Notes under the pieces: generated by a model
The model's input: only the letters and a program-made list of their open reading frames with translations
Database searches by the model: none
Told to the model about the DNA's origin: nothing
Program-made: the position numbers and the translations under genes
In this document: piece after piece, positions 44,492 to 53,539 of the stretch
How positions within the stretch are numbered: position 1 is the stretch's first letter
Layout of the letters: every line of letters starts with the position of its first letter
Source of the DNA: Pseudothauera rhizosphaerae
GTDB taxonomy: Bacteria > Pseudomonadota > Gammaproteobacteria > Burkholderiales > Rhodocyclaceae
Direction: 5' to 3'
Length of the DNA stretch: 64,000 nucleotides
Assembly (NCBI RefSeq): GCF_004801305.1
Contig: NZ_SSOD01000003.1
Coordinates: 186,001-250,000 of the forward strand

Positions 44492-47400
44492 ATGAAGAAC
44501 TCCGCCGCCCCTCTGCTGGAAACGCCGATGAACCTGCACAGCCCGGTCTGCCGGACCATCGCCTGGGTGCTCACCGCCACGCTGATCCTCAACCCGATGG
44601 GTTCCGCGCTGGCGCAGGTCACCGTGGCAAGCGGTGCCACCACGCTCGGCCAGGCGGGCAACGGCGTACCGGTGGTCAACATCGCCGCCCCCAACACGCG
44701 CGGCCTGTCCCACAACCGTTTCACCGACTACAACGTCGGCAGCCAGGGCCTGATCCTCAACAATGCCACGGCTGCCCTGCAGAACACCCAACTGGGCGGA
44801 CACATCGTCGGCAACCCCAATCTCGGCGGCCGGGCGGCCAACCTCATCCTCAACGAAGTCACCGGCGGGCGGCCGAGCCAACTCAACGGCTACACCGAAA
44901 TCGCCGGTCAGGCCGCGCGGCTCGTCGTCGCCAACCCCTGGGGCATCTCCTGCAATGGCTGCGGCTTCCTCAACACCCCGCGCGTGACGCTCACCACCGG
45001 CACGCCGCGAATCGAAGACGGGTGGCTGGCCGGATTCCGCGTGGAAGGCGGCGAGATCGCCATCGACGGCGCGGGGCTCAACGCCGGCAACATCGACCAG
45101 TTCGACCTCGTCACCCGCAGCGCCCGGATCAATGCGGACCTGTACGCCCGGCGGCTGAACGTGATCGCCGGGCGCAACGACGTGAATGCGGACGACCTCA
45201 GTGCCACCGCGCTCGCGGCCGACGGCAATGCGCCGCTGCTGGCGATTGACAGCGCCGCGCTGGGCGGCATGTACGCCAACAGCATCATGCTGCTCGGCAC
45301 CGAGACCGGCGTCGGCGTACGGCTGGCCGGCGACATGGCCGCTTCCGCAGGGGATATCCGCATCGACGTCAACGGCAGGCTGAGCGTCGCCAATGCCGCG
45401 GCCCAGGGGCGGATCGACGTCCATGCCGGCAGCGTGGAAACGCAGGGCCAGATGTATGCCGGATCGCGGCTCGAACTGACGGCACGCGGCGACCTGCTCA
45501 ACCAGGCCGCCCTGGCCGCCCGCGACGCCATCGTCCTGAGCAGCGGGGAAACGCTCACCAACCTGGGCCACGTCGAGGCCGGCGTGAACGCCGATGGCAC
45601 CCGCAATGCCGTCGGCGACGTCCAACTGGACGGCAAGGACATCCGCAACGGCGGCAGCGTGGCCGCCAGCCGCGAGTTGAAGGTAACGGCCACCGAAACC
45701 CTGGACAACGGGGATGGCCTGCTCACCGCGGTGGGGCAACTGCTCCTTGCAGCCGCACAGATCGACAACCGCAGCGGCGAAATCTCCGGCCTGGGCCCGC
45801 TGACCCTGTCCGCCGCCAGCCTGGACAACCGTGCCGGGCGGATCATCAGCCGCGACCAGCTCGGTCTCACGCTCGACAGCACCAACAACCAGGGCGGGCT
45901 GCTTTCCGGCTGGGAGGGCCTGACGCTCACCGGCGACAGCCTGGACAACCGCCAGCTCGGCACGCTTTCCAGCAGCAACGGCGACATCTCCGTGCTGCTT
46001 TCCGGCGATCTGCTCAACAGCGGTCAAGGCGCCGTGGCCGCCGCCGGCCGCCTCGACCTCGGCGCGGCAAACCTGGACAACAGCGGGGAAGGCATCCTTT
46101 CCAGCGGCAAGGGGCAAACCCTGACCATCGGCGCAACCCTGGACAACCGCGGCGGGCAGATCGACAGCGGCGCGGACCTGGCAATCGAGGCCGAGCGCCT
46201 GGACAACCGTGACGGCCGCCTGCTCGCCACCAAGGCGTTGGAAATCGTCGGTGGCGAACTGGACAATGCCGCCGGCCGGATCGGCACCGATGCCGCCGCG
46301 CGGCTCGAACTGAGCGGCAGCCTGGGCAATGCCGGCGGCCAACTCGCCAGCGGCGGCCCGTTGCAGATCGAGGCGGACACGATGGACAACCATGGCGGCG
46401 CCCTTGCCAGCCAAGGCACACTGGAAATCGACGCCGCCAGCCTGGACAACGCGGCCGGCACCGTGGCCGCCAACGGTGCCCTCGACGTCACCGTGGAGGG
46501 CGACGTCGACAACAGCGCCGACGGCCTCATCTACAGCCGCGACGCCACCCTGCACCTGGCCGCCGGCGAACTGGACAACCAGGGCGGCAGCCTGCAAAGC
46601 AAGGGCCTGCTGTCCCTGGACCTGGGCGGCGACCTGCTCAATGCGGGCGGCACCCTGCTGAGCCAAACCGGCGACGCGAAGGTCCGCGCCGGCAATTTCG
46701 ACAACCGTCAGGGCACGTTTGCCAGCGTCAAAGGCACGGCGCACGCAATCCTGTCCGGCTGGCTGAAGAACGGTGTGGCCGGGCAGGGCGGAGGCGGCCT
46801 GATCCAGGGGCAGCAACTCGATCTCACCGCCGGCGGCAGCCTGTTCAACGACGGCGGGCGCATCCACGCCCTCGGCGCCGGCGGCATGGACCTTCGTCTT
46901 ACCGGCGCCCTCGACAACCGCCAAGGCATCATCGAAAGCGGCGGCACCCTCGCCCTCAGCGCCGCCAGCCTGGACAACCAGGGCGGCCAGGTGCGTGCCC
47001 TGGGCGGCGGCGACGAAACCGAAACCGCGGTCGTGCTCGACGGGCTGCTGGACAACCAGGGCGGTATCCTGGAAACCGCCAACCACGACCTGACCCTGTC
47101 CATCGGCAGCCTGGCCAACCAGGGCGGCCGCCTGCTGCATGCCGGCAGCGGCGGGTTCGGCATCGCCTCGGCGCGGGTCACGGAGGCCGGCGGCCACATC
47201 CTCACCCAGGGCGATCTCACCCTCGATGCCGCGAGCTGGACCAACAGCGGCACCCTCCAGGCCAGGAATCTCACGCTCAAGGTCGGCACCTTCAGCCAGA
47301 CCGCCGACGGCCAGGTACTGGCGACCAAATCCCTCACCGGCAGCGGCGGCAACTGGACCAACGACGGCCTGATCGCCAGCGACGGCACGCTCTCGCTGGT

Positions 47401-50400
47401 TCTTACCGGCGGCTACGGCGGCAAGGGCCGCCTGACCAGCGTGGGCGACCTCGGCCTCACCGCCGCCAGCCTGGATCTGGCCAGCGCGGGCCTCATCGCC
47501 GCCAAAGGCAAGGCCACCTTCGGCTTCAGCGGAAAGGCGGACAACCGCGGCCGCATCACCGCCACCAGCGACCTCGCCTTCAGCGCCGCGGAACTGGACA
47601 ACCGCGGCACCCTGGGCAGCGCCAAGCACCTGACCCTGGACGCGCCCGACCTGCTCAACGAAGAAGGGCTGATTTTCAGCGGCGAGGACATGGCGCTGCG
47701 CGTAGACCGCTTCACCAACCGCCATGCCGATGTGTACACCCTGGGCGGACTGCTGATCACCGGGGCCGGCGAAAACGGCAGCGCCGAAAAGGTGGAGAAC
47801 CGCTCCGGCAGCATCGAAAGCGTCGGCGACATGGACATCCGGGCGCAGACCCTGGAGAACACCGTCGACGTCTTCGAAATCAGCCGCAAGCTCCTATCCG
47901 GCTACGTCGCGATACGCTGCCACGACTGCGAGCACGACTACTACACGGTCGATTACTTCGTCCGGGAGAACTACCAGACCGAGATCAAGGCGGATGAGTC
48001 TTCGTTCATCACCGCAGGGGGCAATTTCAGCTTTACCGGCGCCACCTTCGCCAATCGGCTGAGCACGGTTTCCGCGGCCGGCGACATCGCCATCGAGACC
48101 GGGCACTTCAGCAACGAAGGGGCGATGTCCGGCACCATCGAACGGACCCGCATCTTCAGGCACGACAACATCAGGGACAAGTACGTATCCCCCTTTGCCC
48201 GAAACCAGGTGTATCAATACAACCAGCGCAACAACCCGGATTTTCCGAACGCCTACTACGTGGATGGGGGCGGAAACCTGCGGCTGGCGATCGCGAACCT
48301 GTTTGCATTTCCTGGACTGGGTGACGAAGACAATATTCGTTATGGGGTGGTGTATCGCGACGCCGTGACGGGCGGGAATGTGAGCATTCCCTTTTCCGTT
48401 TCCAGCATAGTGAATCCCCTGCCTGGTGGTGGACTTCCCCAATCCCAATACAATCCGAACAACCTGATGGAATTTCCGGCCGAGGGCAACTCCCTCAAGT
48501 TGATGAGCGACCTGGAAGTCTCCACCAGCGGCGGCGATGGCAGCCATGCGGTCATCCAGGCCGGCGGCAGCGTCTCCATCACGGCCGGCGAGAGTCTCGA
48601 CAACGGCGTCATCTCCCACGATTACACCAGTGAGCAGGACAGCGAAAAGCACGATACCGTGCCCGTTGCGTCGGTCACGACCACCGTCGTCCAACTGAAC
48701 CCGCAGCTTCCCCCCGACCTTTCCCAGCAGGCGGTCAACCCGCTGACCTTGCCCGGCTTCAGCCTGCCCAGCGGCGAGAACGGCCTGTTCCGGCTCAGCG
48801 GCGAAGGCGGCAGCGACGCGGGCCAGGCGGGCAATGGCATGCCGGCGGGCAACGCCTCGCAGCCGCACAAGTACGTGGTCGAAACCAACCCGGCGCTCAC
48901 CGAGCTGGCCAACTTCCTCGGCTCGGACTACCTGCTGAATCTGCTGGGCGAGGACGGCGACACCACGTGGCGGCGCCTGGGCGACGGCCTGTACGAACAG
49001 CGCCTGATCCGTGAAGCGGTAGTGGCGCGCACCGGGCAGCGGTTTCTGGCGGGGCTCACCTCGGACGAAGCCCTGTACCGCTACCTGATGGACAACGCCA
49101 TTGCCAGCAAGGAAGCGCTCGACCTCTCGGTGGGGGTGGGCCTGACGGCCGAACAGGTGGCGGCGCTCACGCACGACATCGTGTGGCTGGAAGCGATGGA
49201 AGTGAATGGGGAAGAGGTCCTGGTCCCGGTGCTCTACCTGGCGCAGGCCGAAGGGCGGCTGGCGCCGACCGGGGCCTTGATCCAGGGCCGGGACGTGGAC
49301 CTGATCAGCGGCGGCACGCTCGCCAACCGGGGCACGCTGCGGGCCACGGAGGACCTGTCGGCCAGCGCCGGTCTCGTCGTCAATGGGGGGCTGATGGAAG
49401 CGGGCGGTCGGCTCTCCGTGCTGGCGGCCGACAGCGTGATCAACACCCGGGGCGGCCTCCTCACGGGGCGGGACGTGGACGTCACCGCGCTCAGCGGGGA
49501 CCTGATCAACGAACGCACGGTCACGGCCTTCACGGCCCAGGCCAGCGGGCTGACCTTCACCCACAGCCTGGTCGACGCGGCCGCGCGCATCGAAGCGGCC
49601 GGGGACCTCGCCCTGTCGGCCGGGCGCGACCTCTACAACGTGGGCAGCGTGCTCGACGCCGGCGGCGCCATGGACCTGTCGGCCGGGCGGCACCTCGTCA
49701 TCGCCGCGGCCGAAGACCGGCAAAGCAGCGTTGCCCGCACCCCGCGCACCCGGCGCACGAGCGAGCACGTCACCCAGTTGGGCGCCGAAGTGAGCGCCGG
49801 GGGCAGTCTGGCCATGGTGGCGGGCCAGGACCTGGCGGTCATCGCCAGCCAGGTGAAGGCGGGCGGCGACGCCCTGCTGCTGGCCGGAGGCGACGCGACG
49901 CTCGCGGCCGCCGCCGACGTCTCCCACACCGACTACCGCTACAAGGGCAGCAGCAAGAAGATCCACAGAGAAACGCTGAGCGTGCGCCAGCAGCAAACCG
50001 AAGTGCAAGCCGGCGGCAACCTCACCGTGGCGGCCGGACAGGACCTCACCGTGGTGGCCAGCGCCGCGCAGGCGGGCGAGGAAGCCTACCTCTACGCGGG
50101 CGGCGAGCTCGCCCTGCTCGCGGCCGCGAACCAGGACTACTACCTGTACGACAAGAAGAAAAAGGGCAGCTTCGGCAGCAAGAAGACGCGGCGCGACGAA
50201 GTGACCACCGTCACCCAGGTGGGCAGCCAAGTGAGCGCCGGCACGGACCTCACCCTCGAGAGCGGGGGCGATCAAACCTACCAGGTGGCGAAGCTCGCGA
50301 GCCTCGGCGACCTCACGCTGGAGTCCGGCGGGGAGATCGCCTTCGAAGGGGTGAAAGACCTCAAGCAGGAAAGCCACGAAAAGAGCAGCAGCAGTTGGGC

Positions 50401-52738
50401 GTGGACCTCGGCCAAGGGCAAGGGCAAGACGGACGAAACCCTGCGGCAGAGCGAACTGGTGGCCGGGGGCGAACTGGCGATCCGGGCCGCGGGGCGGATC
50501 AACATCGAGGTCAAGGAAGTCAATGCGCAGACCGTCACCCAGACCATCGACGCGCTGGTGCAAGCCGAACCGCAGCTCGCGTGGTTGAAGGAGATGGAAG
50601 CACGCGGGGACGTGGACTGGCAGCGCGTGAAGGAGGTGCACGACAGCTTCAAGTACAGCCATTCGGGGCTGGGCGCGGGGCTGGCGCTGGTGATCGCCAT
50701 CGTGGTGACGGTGCTTACCTGGGGCGCGGCCAGCGCGGCGATCGGCAGCATGGCCAGCGCGACGGCCGGCTCGGGCACGGCAATGGCCGCGGGGCTGTCG
50801 GCTACCGCAACCGCGAGTGCGGTCTCGGCCGGGTGGGCCAACGTGGCGCTGACCGCGGCGGCCACCTCGGCCGCCTCGAACATGGCGATCAACACCATCA
50901 ACAACGGCGGGGACCTGGGCAAAGCCCTCGAACAGAGCTTCTCGGAAGACGCGCTCAAGGGCTACGCGACCAGCGCCATCGTGGCCGGCATCACCGCGGG
51001 CTACATCGACGGTGCCTTGGGCGGCAAGACCGACCCGGTGACCGGCAAGGTCTCGGGCTTTAACCTGAGTGATTTCTCGGACGTGGGCCGCTTCGCCGTG
51101 CATCAGGCCGCGCGGGCGGGAGTGTCGGCGACGGTGGGTACGGCGATCAACGGCGGCAGCTTCAGCGACAACCTCGCGACGGCGCTCACTGCGGCGGCGG
51201 TGCATACGGTGTCGGCGGCGGCCTTCAACCAAGTGGGTAACCTTCCACTGGAAAACGGCAGCTTCGAGAAGATCGCGGTGAAAGCCCTGGTGGGCGGGCT
51301 CATTAGCCAGGCGGCCACGGGGGACTTCGCCACGGGAGCGCTGGCGGCCGGGGCCAACGAAGCGCTGGTCGAAGACCTGGCCGCGCTGGTCGACCATGAT
51401 CCGCAATTGCTCTCCATGGCCTCGCAACTGGTCGGGGCAGTGTCGTCGGCGGTCTCGGGGGGCGATCCCCAACTGGCCGCGGACATCGCCAACTACGATA
51501 CGCAGTACAACCGGCAATTGCACCCGAAAGAAATTGCATTCTTAGCCGACGGAGAGCGGGTACTGCGCTACATCGAATACATGGAGGAGCGTGGAGTATC
51601 TCTGACCGAAACGGAAGCTAGGCAGGCGTTGGATCGCTACGGCGCAGCAATGGCCGACGTCGGCTGGACGAGCGTCAATGGCCGTGATGCAGCCACTGAA
51701 GCCTTTATCCTGACTGAAGCGGCCAAAGTGCCTGATGCCTATGTGGACAATGATGGAAAATTCCACAAGCTGTTTTCAGTGACGGCGGAGGAGTATCGAA
51801 ACGAACTGATAAACCTGAAACCGCTTTTCAGTGCATATGAAAACAATACTGAAGTCAGGAGTTATCTGGAAAATAACTTCGATCCTGAGCGCTTGACGAA
51901 TTGGGCTACAGACTATCAGGCTGGGCAATTGGCTGGGTATGAAGATGCATCCAAGAATGCCAGCCTACTTGAAGATATGCGAACCTTGCTGTCTGCATTG
52001 GTGGAGGCTCCTGCATATATCAAGGAGGCGCTGCTCAGTGATGAGACTGGCCCATTTGATGATGCTCAAATGCAGAGTTATTATCAGACCTTGCTTAAGC
52101 TGCAAGGGCGTGGGGTAGAAGCAGGTTATATCTCCGAGTATGACTGGGCAACAACGCAGCGTTTGACCGTAATTGGGCTTCCGCTTTCGGAGGTGGGTGG
52201 AGTTCTTGCCGCTAAAGGATTAGGCAAGGTTCTGGGGTCAGTAGCGGACAGCAAAGCGGCACGCGCAGGAAATTTGCCGGACAATACTCCCGCGTGGGTG
52301 AATAGTACTGTAGATCGGCAGTCGACAGGAATTGAATGGGGGAAAGGTATTCAGAATCAAGGGATGCCATGGGAGGACTATCTTGCCTCGCAACTCCCGT
52401 CGGGAACACGATTGCCTCAGGGATTCAAAACTTTTGATTTCTATGATGCGTCGACTGGAACGGCGATTAGTGCTAAGACTCTCGATACGACTACTGCGGC
52501 CAAGATTGCAAATCCAAACCAAATCTATAGTTCATTGAAGGGGAACGTTGATGCGGTTGCTAACTTTGATTCATATGCGTTAAACAATGTTCCTTTGAAT
52601 AAAAATATGATTGGTGTTCGTGAATTGTATGTTGCTGTGCCCTCTGGAACGACCTCTGCTCAGTGGGTTCAGATTAATCGCGCGATAGAGTATGGTAAGT
52701 CTCAAGGGGTTAATGTTGTCATTAGTTCTATAAAGTGA
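44492..52738 (+). CDS. cdiA: CdiA: contact-dependent inhibition exoprotein with tRNase C-terminus
   Basis: 2748 residues. Signal peptide about 1-42 (AWVLTATLILNPMGSALAQ); ATG 44528 is an alternative start. The TPS domain, about 43-290, has NPNL and an NPNGI-like site (ANPWGISCNGCGF). FHA-1 repeats with recurring LDN units cover about 400-1130. An unrepetitive Tyr/Asp-rich region at about 1135-1390 sits where receptor-binding domains lie. FHA-2, about 1400-2080, is repeated in the displaced modules. A pretoxin section ends at TQYNRQLH (about 2338-2345), equivalent to the (E/Q)LYN border of Burkholderia CdiA. The last ~135 residues (GIQNQGMPWEDYLASQLPSG; TFDFYDASTGTAISAKTLD; LKGNVDAVANF) match the PD-(D/E)XK tRNase of B. 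pseudomallei 1026b CdiA. DNA beyond 51.5 kb is AT-rich. Confidence 0.92.
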   Translation: MKNSAAPLLETPMNLHSPVCRTIAWVLTATLILNPMGSALAQVTVASGATTLGQAGNGVPVVNIAAPNTRGLSHNRFTDYNVGSQGLILNNATAALQNTQLGGHIVGNPNLGGRAANLILNEVTGGRPSQLNGYTEIAGQAARLVVANPWGISCNGCGFLNTPRVTLTTGTPRIEDGWLAGFRVEGGEIAIDGAGLNAGNIDQFDLVTRSARINADLYARRLNVIAGRNDVNADDLSATALAADGNAPLLAIDSAALGGMYANSIMLLGTETGVGVRLAGDMAASAGDIRIDVNGRLSVANAAAQGRIDVHAGSVETQGQMYAGSRLELTARGDLLNQAALAARDAIVLSSGETLTNLGHVEAGVNADGTRNAVGDVQLDGKDIRNGGSVAASRELKVTATETLDNGDGLLTAVGQLLLAAAQIDNRSGEISGLGPLTLSAASLDNRAGRIISRDQLGLTLDSTNNQGGLLSGWEGLTLTGDSLDNRQLGTLSSSNGDISVLLSGDLLNSGQGAVAAAGRLDLGAANLDNSGEGILSSGKGQTLTIGATLDNRGGQIDSGADLAIEAERLDNRDGRLLATKALEIVGGELDNAAGRIGTDAAARLELSGSLGNAGGQLASGGPLQIEADTMDNHGGALASQGTLEIDAASLDNAAGTVAANGALDVTVEGDVDNSADGLIYSRDATLHLAAGELDNQGGSLQSKGLLSLDLGGDLLNAGGTLLSQTGDAKVRAGNFDNRQGTFASVKGTAHAILSGWLKNGVAGQGGGGLIQGQQLDLTAGGSLFNDGGRIHALGAGGMDLRLTGALDNRQGIIESGGTLALSAASLDNQGGQVRALGGGDETETAVVLDGLLDNQGGILETANHDLTLSIGSLANQGGRLLHAGSGGFGIASARVTEAGGHILTQGDLTLDAASWTNSGTLQARNLTLKVGTFSQTADGQVLATKSLTGSGGNWTNDGLIASDGTLSLVLTGGYGGKGRLTSVGDLGLTAASLDLASAGLIAAKGKATFGFSGKADNRGRITATSDLAFSAAELDNRGTLGSAKHLTLDAPDLLNEEGLIFSGEDMALRVDRFTNRHADVYTLGGLLITGAGENGSAEKVENRSGSIESVGDMDIRAQTLENTVDVFEISRKLLSGYVAIRCHDCEHDYYTVDYFVRENYQTEIKADESSFITAGGNFSFTGATFANRLSTVSAAGDIAIETGHFSNEGAMSGTIERTRIFRHDNIRDKYVSPFARNQVYQYNQRNNPDFPNAYYVDGGGNLRLAIANLFAFPGLGDEDNIRYGVVYRDAVTGGNVSIPFSVSSIVNPLPGGGLPQSQYNPNNLMEFPAEGNSLKLMSDLEVSTSGGDGSHAVIQAGGSVSITAGESLDNGVISHDYTSEQDSEKHDTVPVASVTTTVVQLNPQLPPDLSQQAVNPLTLPGFSLPSGENGLFRLSGEGGSDAGQAGNGMPAGNASQPHKYVVETNPALTELANFLGSDYLLNLLGEDGDTTWRRLGDGLYEQRLIREAVVARTGQRFLAGLTSDEALYRYLMDNAIASKEALDLSVGVGLTAEQVAALTHDIVWLEAMEVNGEEVLVPVLYLAQAEGRLAPTGALIQGRDVDLISGGTLANRGTLRATEDLSASAGLVVNGGLMEAGGRLSVLAADSVINTRGGLLTGRDVDVTALSGDLINERTVTAFTAQASGLTFTHSLVDAAARIEAAGDLALSAGRDLYNVGSVLDAGGAMDLSAGRHLVIAAAEDRQSSVARTPRTRRTSEHVTQLGAEVSAGGSLAMVAGQDLAVIASQVKAGGDALLLAGGDATLAAAADVSHTDYRYKGSSKKIHRETLSVRQQQTEVQAGGNLTVAAGQDLTVVASAAQAGEEAYLYAGGELALLAAANQDYYLYDKKKKGSFGSKKTRRDEVTTVTQVGSQVSAGTDLTLESGGDQTYQVAKLASLGDLTLESGGEIAFEGVKDLKQESHEKSSSSWAWTSAKGKGKTDETLRQSELVAGGELAIRAAGRINIEVKEVNAQTVTQTIDALVQAEPQLAWLKEMEARGDVDWQRVKEVHDSFKYSHSGLGAGLALVIAIVVTVLTWGAASAAIGSMASATAGSGTAMAAGLSATATASAVSAGWANVALTAAATSAASNMAINTINNGGDLGKALEQSFSEDALKGYATSAIVAGITAGYIDGALGGKTDPVTGKVSGFNLSDFSDVGRFAVHQAARAGVSATVGTAINGGSFSDNLATALTAAAVHTVSAAAFNQVGNLPLENGSFEKIAVKALVGGLISQAATGDFATGALAAGANEALVEDLAALVDHDPQLLSMASQLVGAVSSAVSGGDPQLAADIANYDTQYNRQLHPKEIAFLADGERVLRYIEYMEERGVSLTETEARQALDRYGAAMADVGWTSVNGRDAATEAFILTEAAKVPDAYVDNDGKFHKLFSVTAEEYRNELINLKPLFSAYENNTEVRSYLENNFDPERLTNWATDYQAGQLAGYEDASKNASLLEDMRTLLSALVEAPAYIKEALLSDETGPFDDAQMQSYYQTLLKLQGRGVEAGYISEYDWATTQRLTVIGLPLSEVGGVLAAKGLGKVLGSVADSKAARAGNLPDNTPAWVNSTVDRQSTGIEWGKGIQNQGMPWEDYLASQLPSGTRLPQGFKTFDFYDASTGTAISAKTLDTTTAAKIANPNQIYSSLKGNVDAVANFDSYALNNVPLNKNMIGVRELYVAVPSGTTSAQWVQINRAIEYGKSQGVNVVISSIK
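48890..50720 (+). repeat. FHA-2 repeat block, copy 1 (within cdiA)
   Basis: Starts at the segment coding for LTELANFLGSDYLLNLLGED and runs to the FKYSHSGLGAGLAL segment. Almost identical to 53765-55545 and, from the LIQGRDVDLISGG segment on, to 58455-59905, with only scattered base differences by eye. Copies 1 and 3 share further homology up to the TQYN border. Confidence 0.9.
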
Positions 52739-53241
52739 TAATCATGGTTGAGCCGGATAAGAAGTCGTGGGTTTGTGTAAAGGCGAATAAGGATTTTTTC
52801 TTTATCGAGACGTATTCTGGATACTGGAATTGTTTGCCGGATGATCTGGGGAGGCAGTTCATTCTAAAACCCGGTGTCACTGATGAGGAATTAGGTTTTG
52901 CCGTTCTGGATGGACTCGCTGCTAGTCGACAAATTAATCCTAAGAACGATCCTGGGTTTTTTGATATCGGAGGTAGAGTTGTTCCACAATACCATTCTTG
53001 GGTTGATAAGATAATTGCGGAATTTGGCTACAAAAATAGGCGTGATATGTTTAAAGGTATGAGAAATTGTTTAGTTGAAATGGTTTGTGATTCAATTATT
53101 ATGCAACCAATGCATCACGAGAAATTGGAAGCTTGGAGTGGGAAAGGGATTGCTGAGACAGATTATGTTGTTATTCCCTCTCAGAGTCATCCTGTTGATG
53201 TTGGGCAGGCTTTGAGGTTGGCTGTTAGTCGTTGTACATGA
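52735..53241 (+). CDS. cdiI: CdiI immunity protein (DUF1436/CdiI family)
   Basis: 168 residues from GTG 52735, overlapping the cdiA stop (GTGA); ATG 52744 is an alternative. It has no signal peptide, so it is cytoplasmic, as needed to neutralise an internalised tRNase. FFIETYSGYWNCLPDDLGRQ, VLDGLAASRQINPKNDPGFF and YKNRRDMFKGMRNCLVEMV resemble the immunity protein paired with the Bp1026b-type tRNase. The DNA is strongly AT-rich compared with the flanks, typical of exchanged toxin/immunity cassettes. Position directly after the toxin end supports the call more than sequence alone. Confidence 0.8.
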   Translation: MIIMVEPDKKSWVCVKANKDFFFIETYSGYWNCLPDDLGRQFILKPGVTDEELGFAVLDGLAASRQINPKNDPGFFDIGGRVVPQYHSWVDKIIAEFGYKNRRDMFKGMRNCLVEMVCDSIIMQPMHHEKLEAWSGKGIAETDYVVIPSQSHPVDVGQALRLAVSRCT

Positions 53242-53340
53242 TATGCTGGAACGGTATTTGAAGATTAATATTTCCTTGACGCCTGCGCCGATCCTGTGTC
53301 TCTTCGAGCCTTCCGCACGTCCCGTTTCCCATTGCCTTCG

Positions 53341-53484
53341 ATGAGTCTCCGCACTCTGGCCAGCCGCGTCCTTGCCTGGGTGATTAGTGCCACGCTGGTC
53401 GCAAACCCCTTGAACCCGGCGCTGGCCAGGATTGCAGTTCCTCCCGAAACCAAAGGGGTCAGGAAACCAAAGGGGTCAGAGTGA
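53341..53484 (+). pseudogene. Orphan TpsA signal-peptide stub
   Basis: 47 codons from ATG 53341: RVLAWVISATLVANPLNPAL is a TpsA-type signal peptide, closely resembling those at 53540 and 62574. After ALAR only 17 codons remain, running into the inverted-repeat element at 53470. It is a leftover start of a displaced cdiA-like module whose body is missing. Confidence 0.75.
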
Positions 53485-53520
53485 TTTCCTTCCAGATGAT
53501 TTTGAATGACTCTGCCCCTT
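53470..53520. repeat. Module-boundary inverted repeat A
   Basis: Left arm AAGGGGTCAGAGTGATT, right arm AATGACTCTGCCCCTT, with an 18-base centre. A shorter CCAAAGGGGTCAG precedes it in tandem. The same element recurs at 61754-61805 and in altered form at 62505-62553. The GGGGTCAGAGT core resembles repeats often seen near REP-associated (RAYT) transposase genes, from memory. Confidence 0.75.
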
Positions 53521-53539
53521 GCGGATCAGCGTAGTTTCT

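Noticed and set aside
47894-51523. Long antisense frame opposite cdiA, repeated in the other modules
   Set aside because: It only mirrors the repeated FHA-2 DNA; no start context or domain of its own.
51509-51530. VENN-type CdiA border in cdiA
   Set aside because: YENN and LENN occur further down (about 51836-51880) but not in a pretoxin-VENN context; the homology between modules ends at TQYN, matching the Burkholderia-type border.
53265-53453. Minus-strand small ORF opposite the signal-peptide stub
   Set aside because: The plus strand encodes a recognisable signal peptide; the minus frame has no support.
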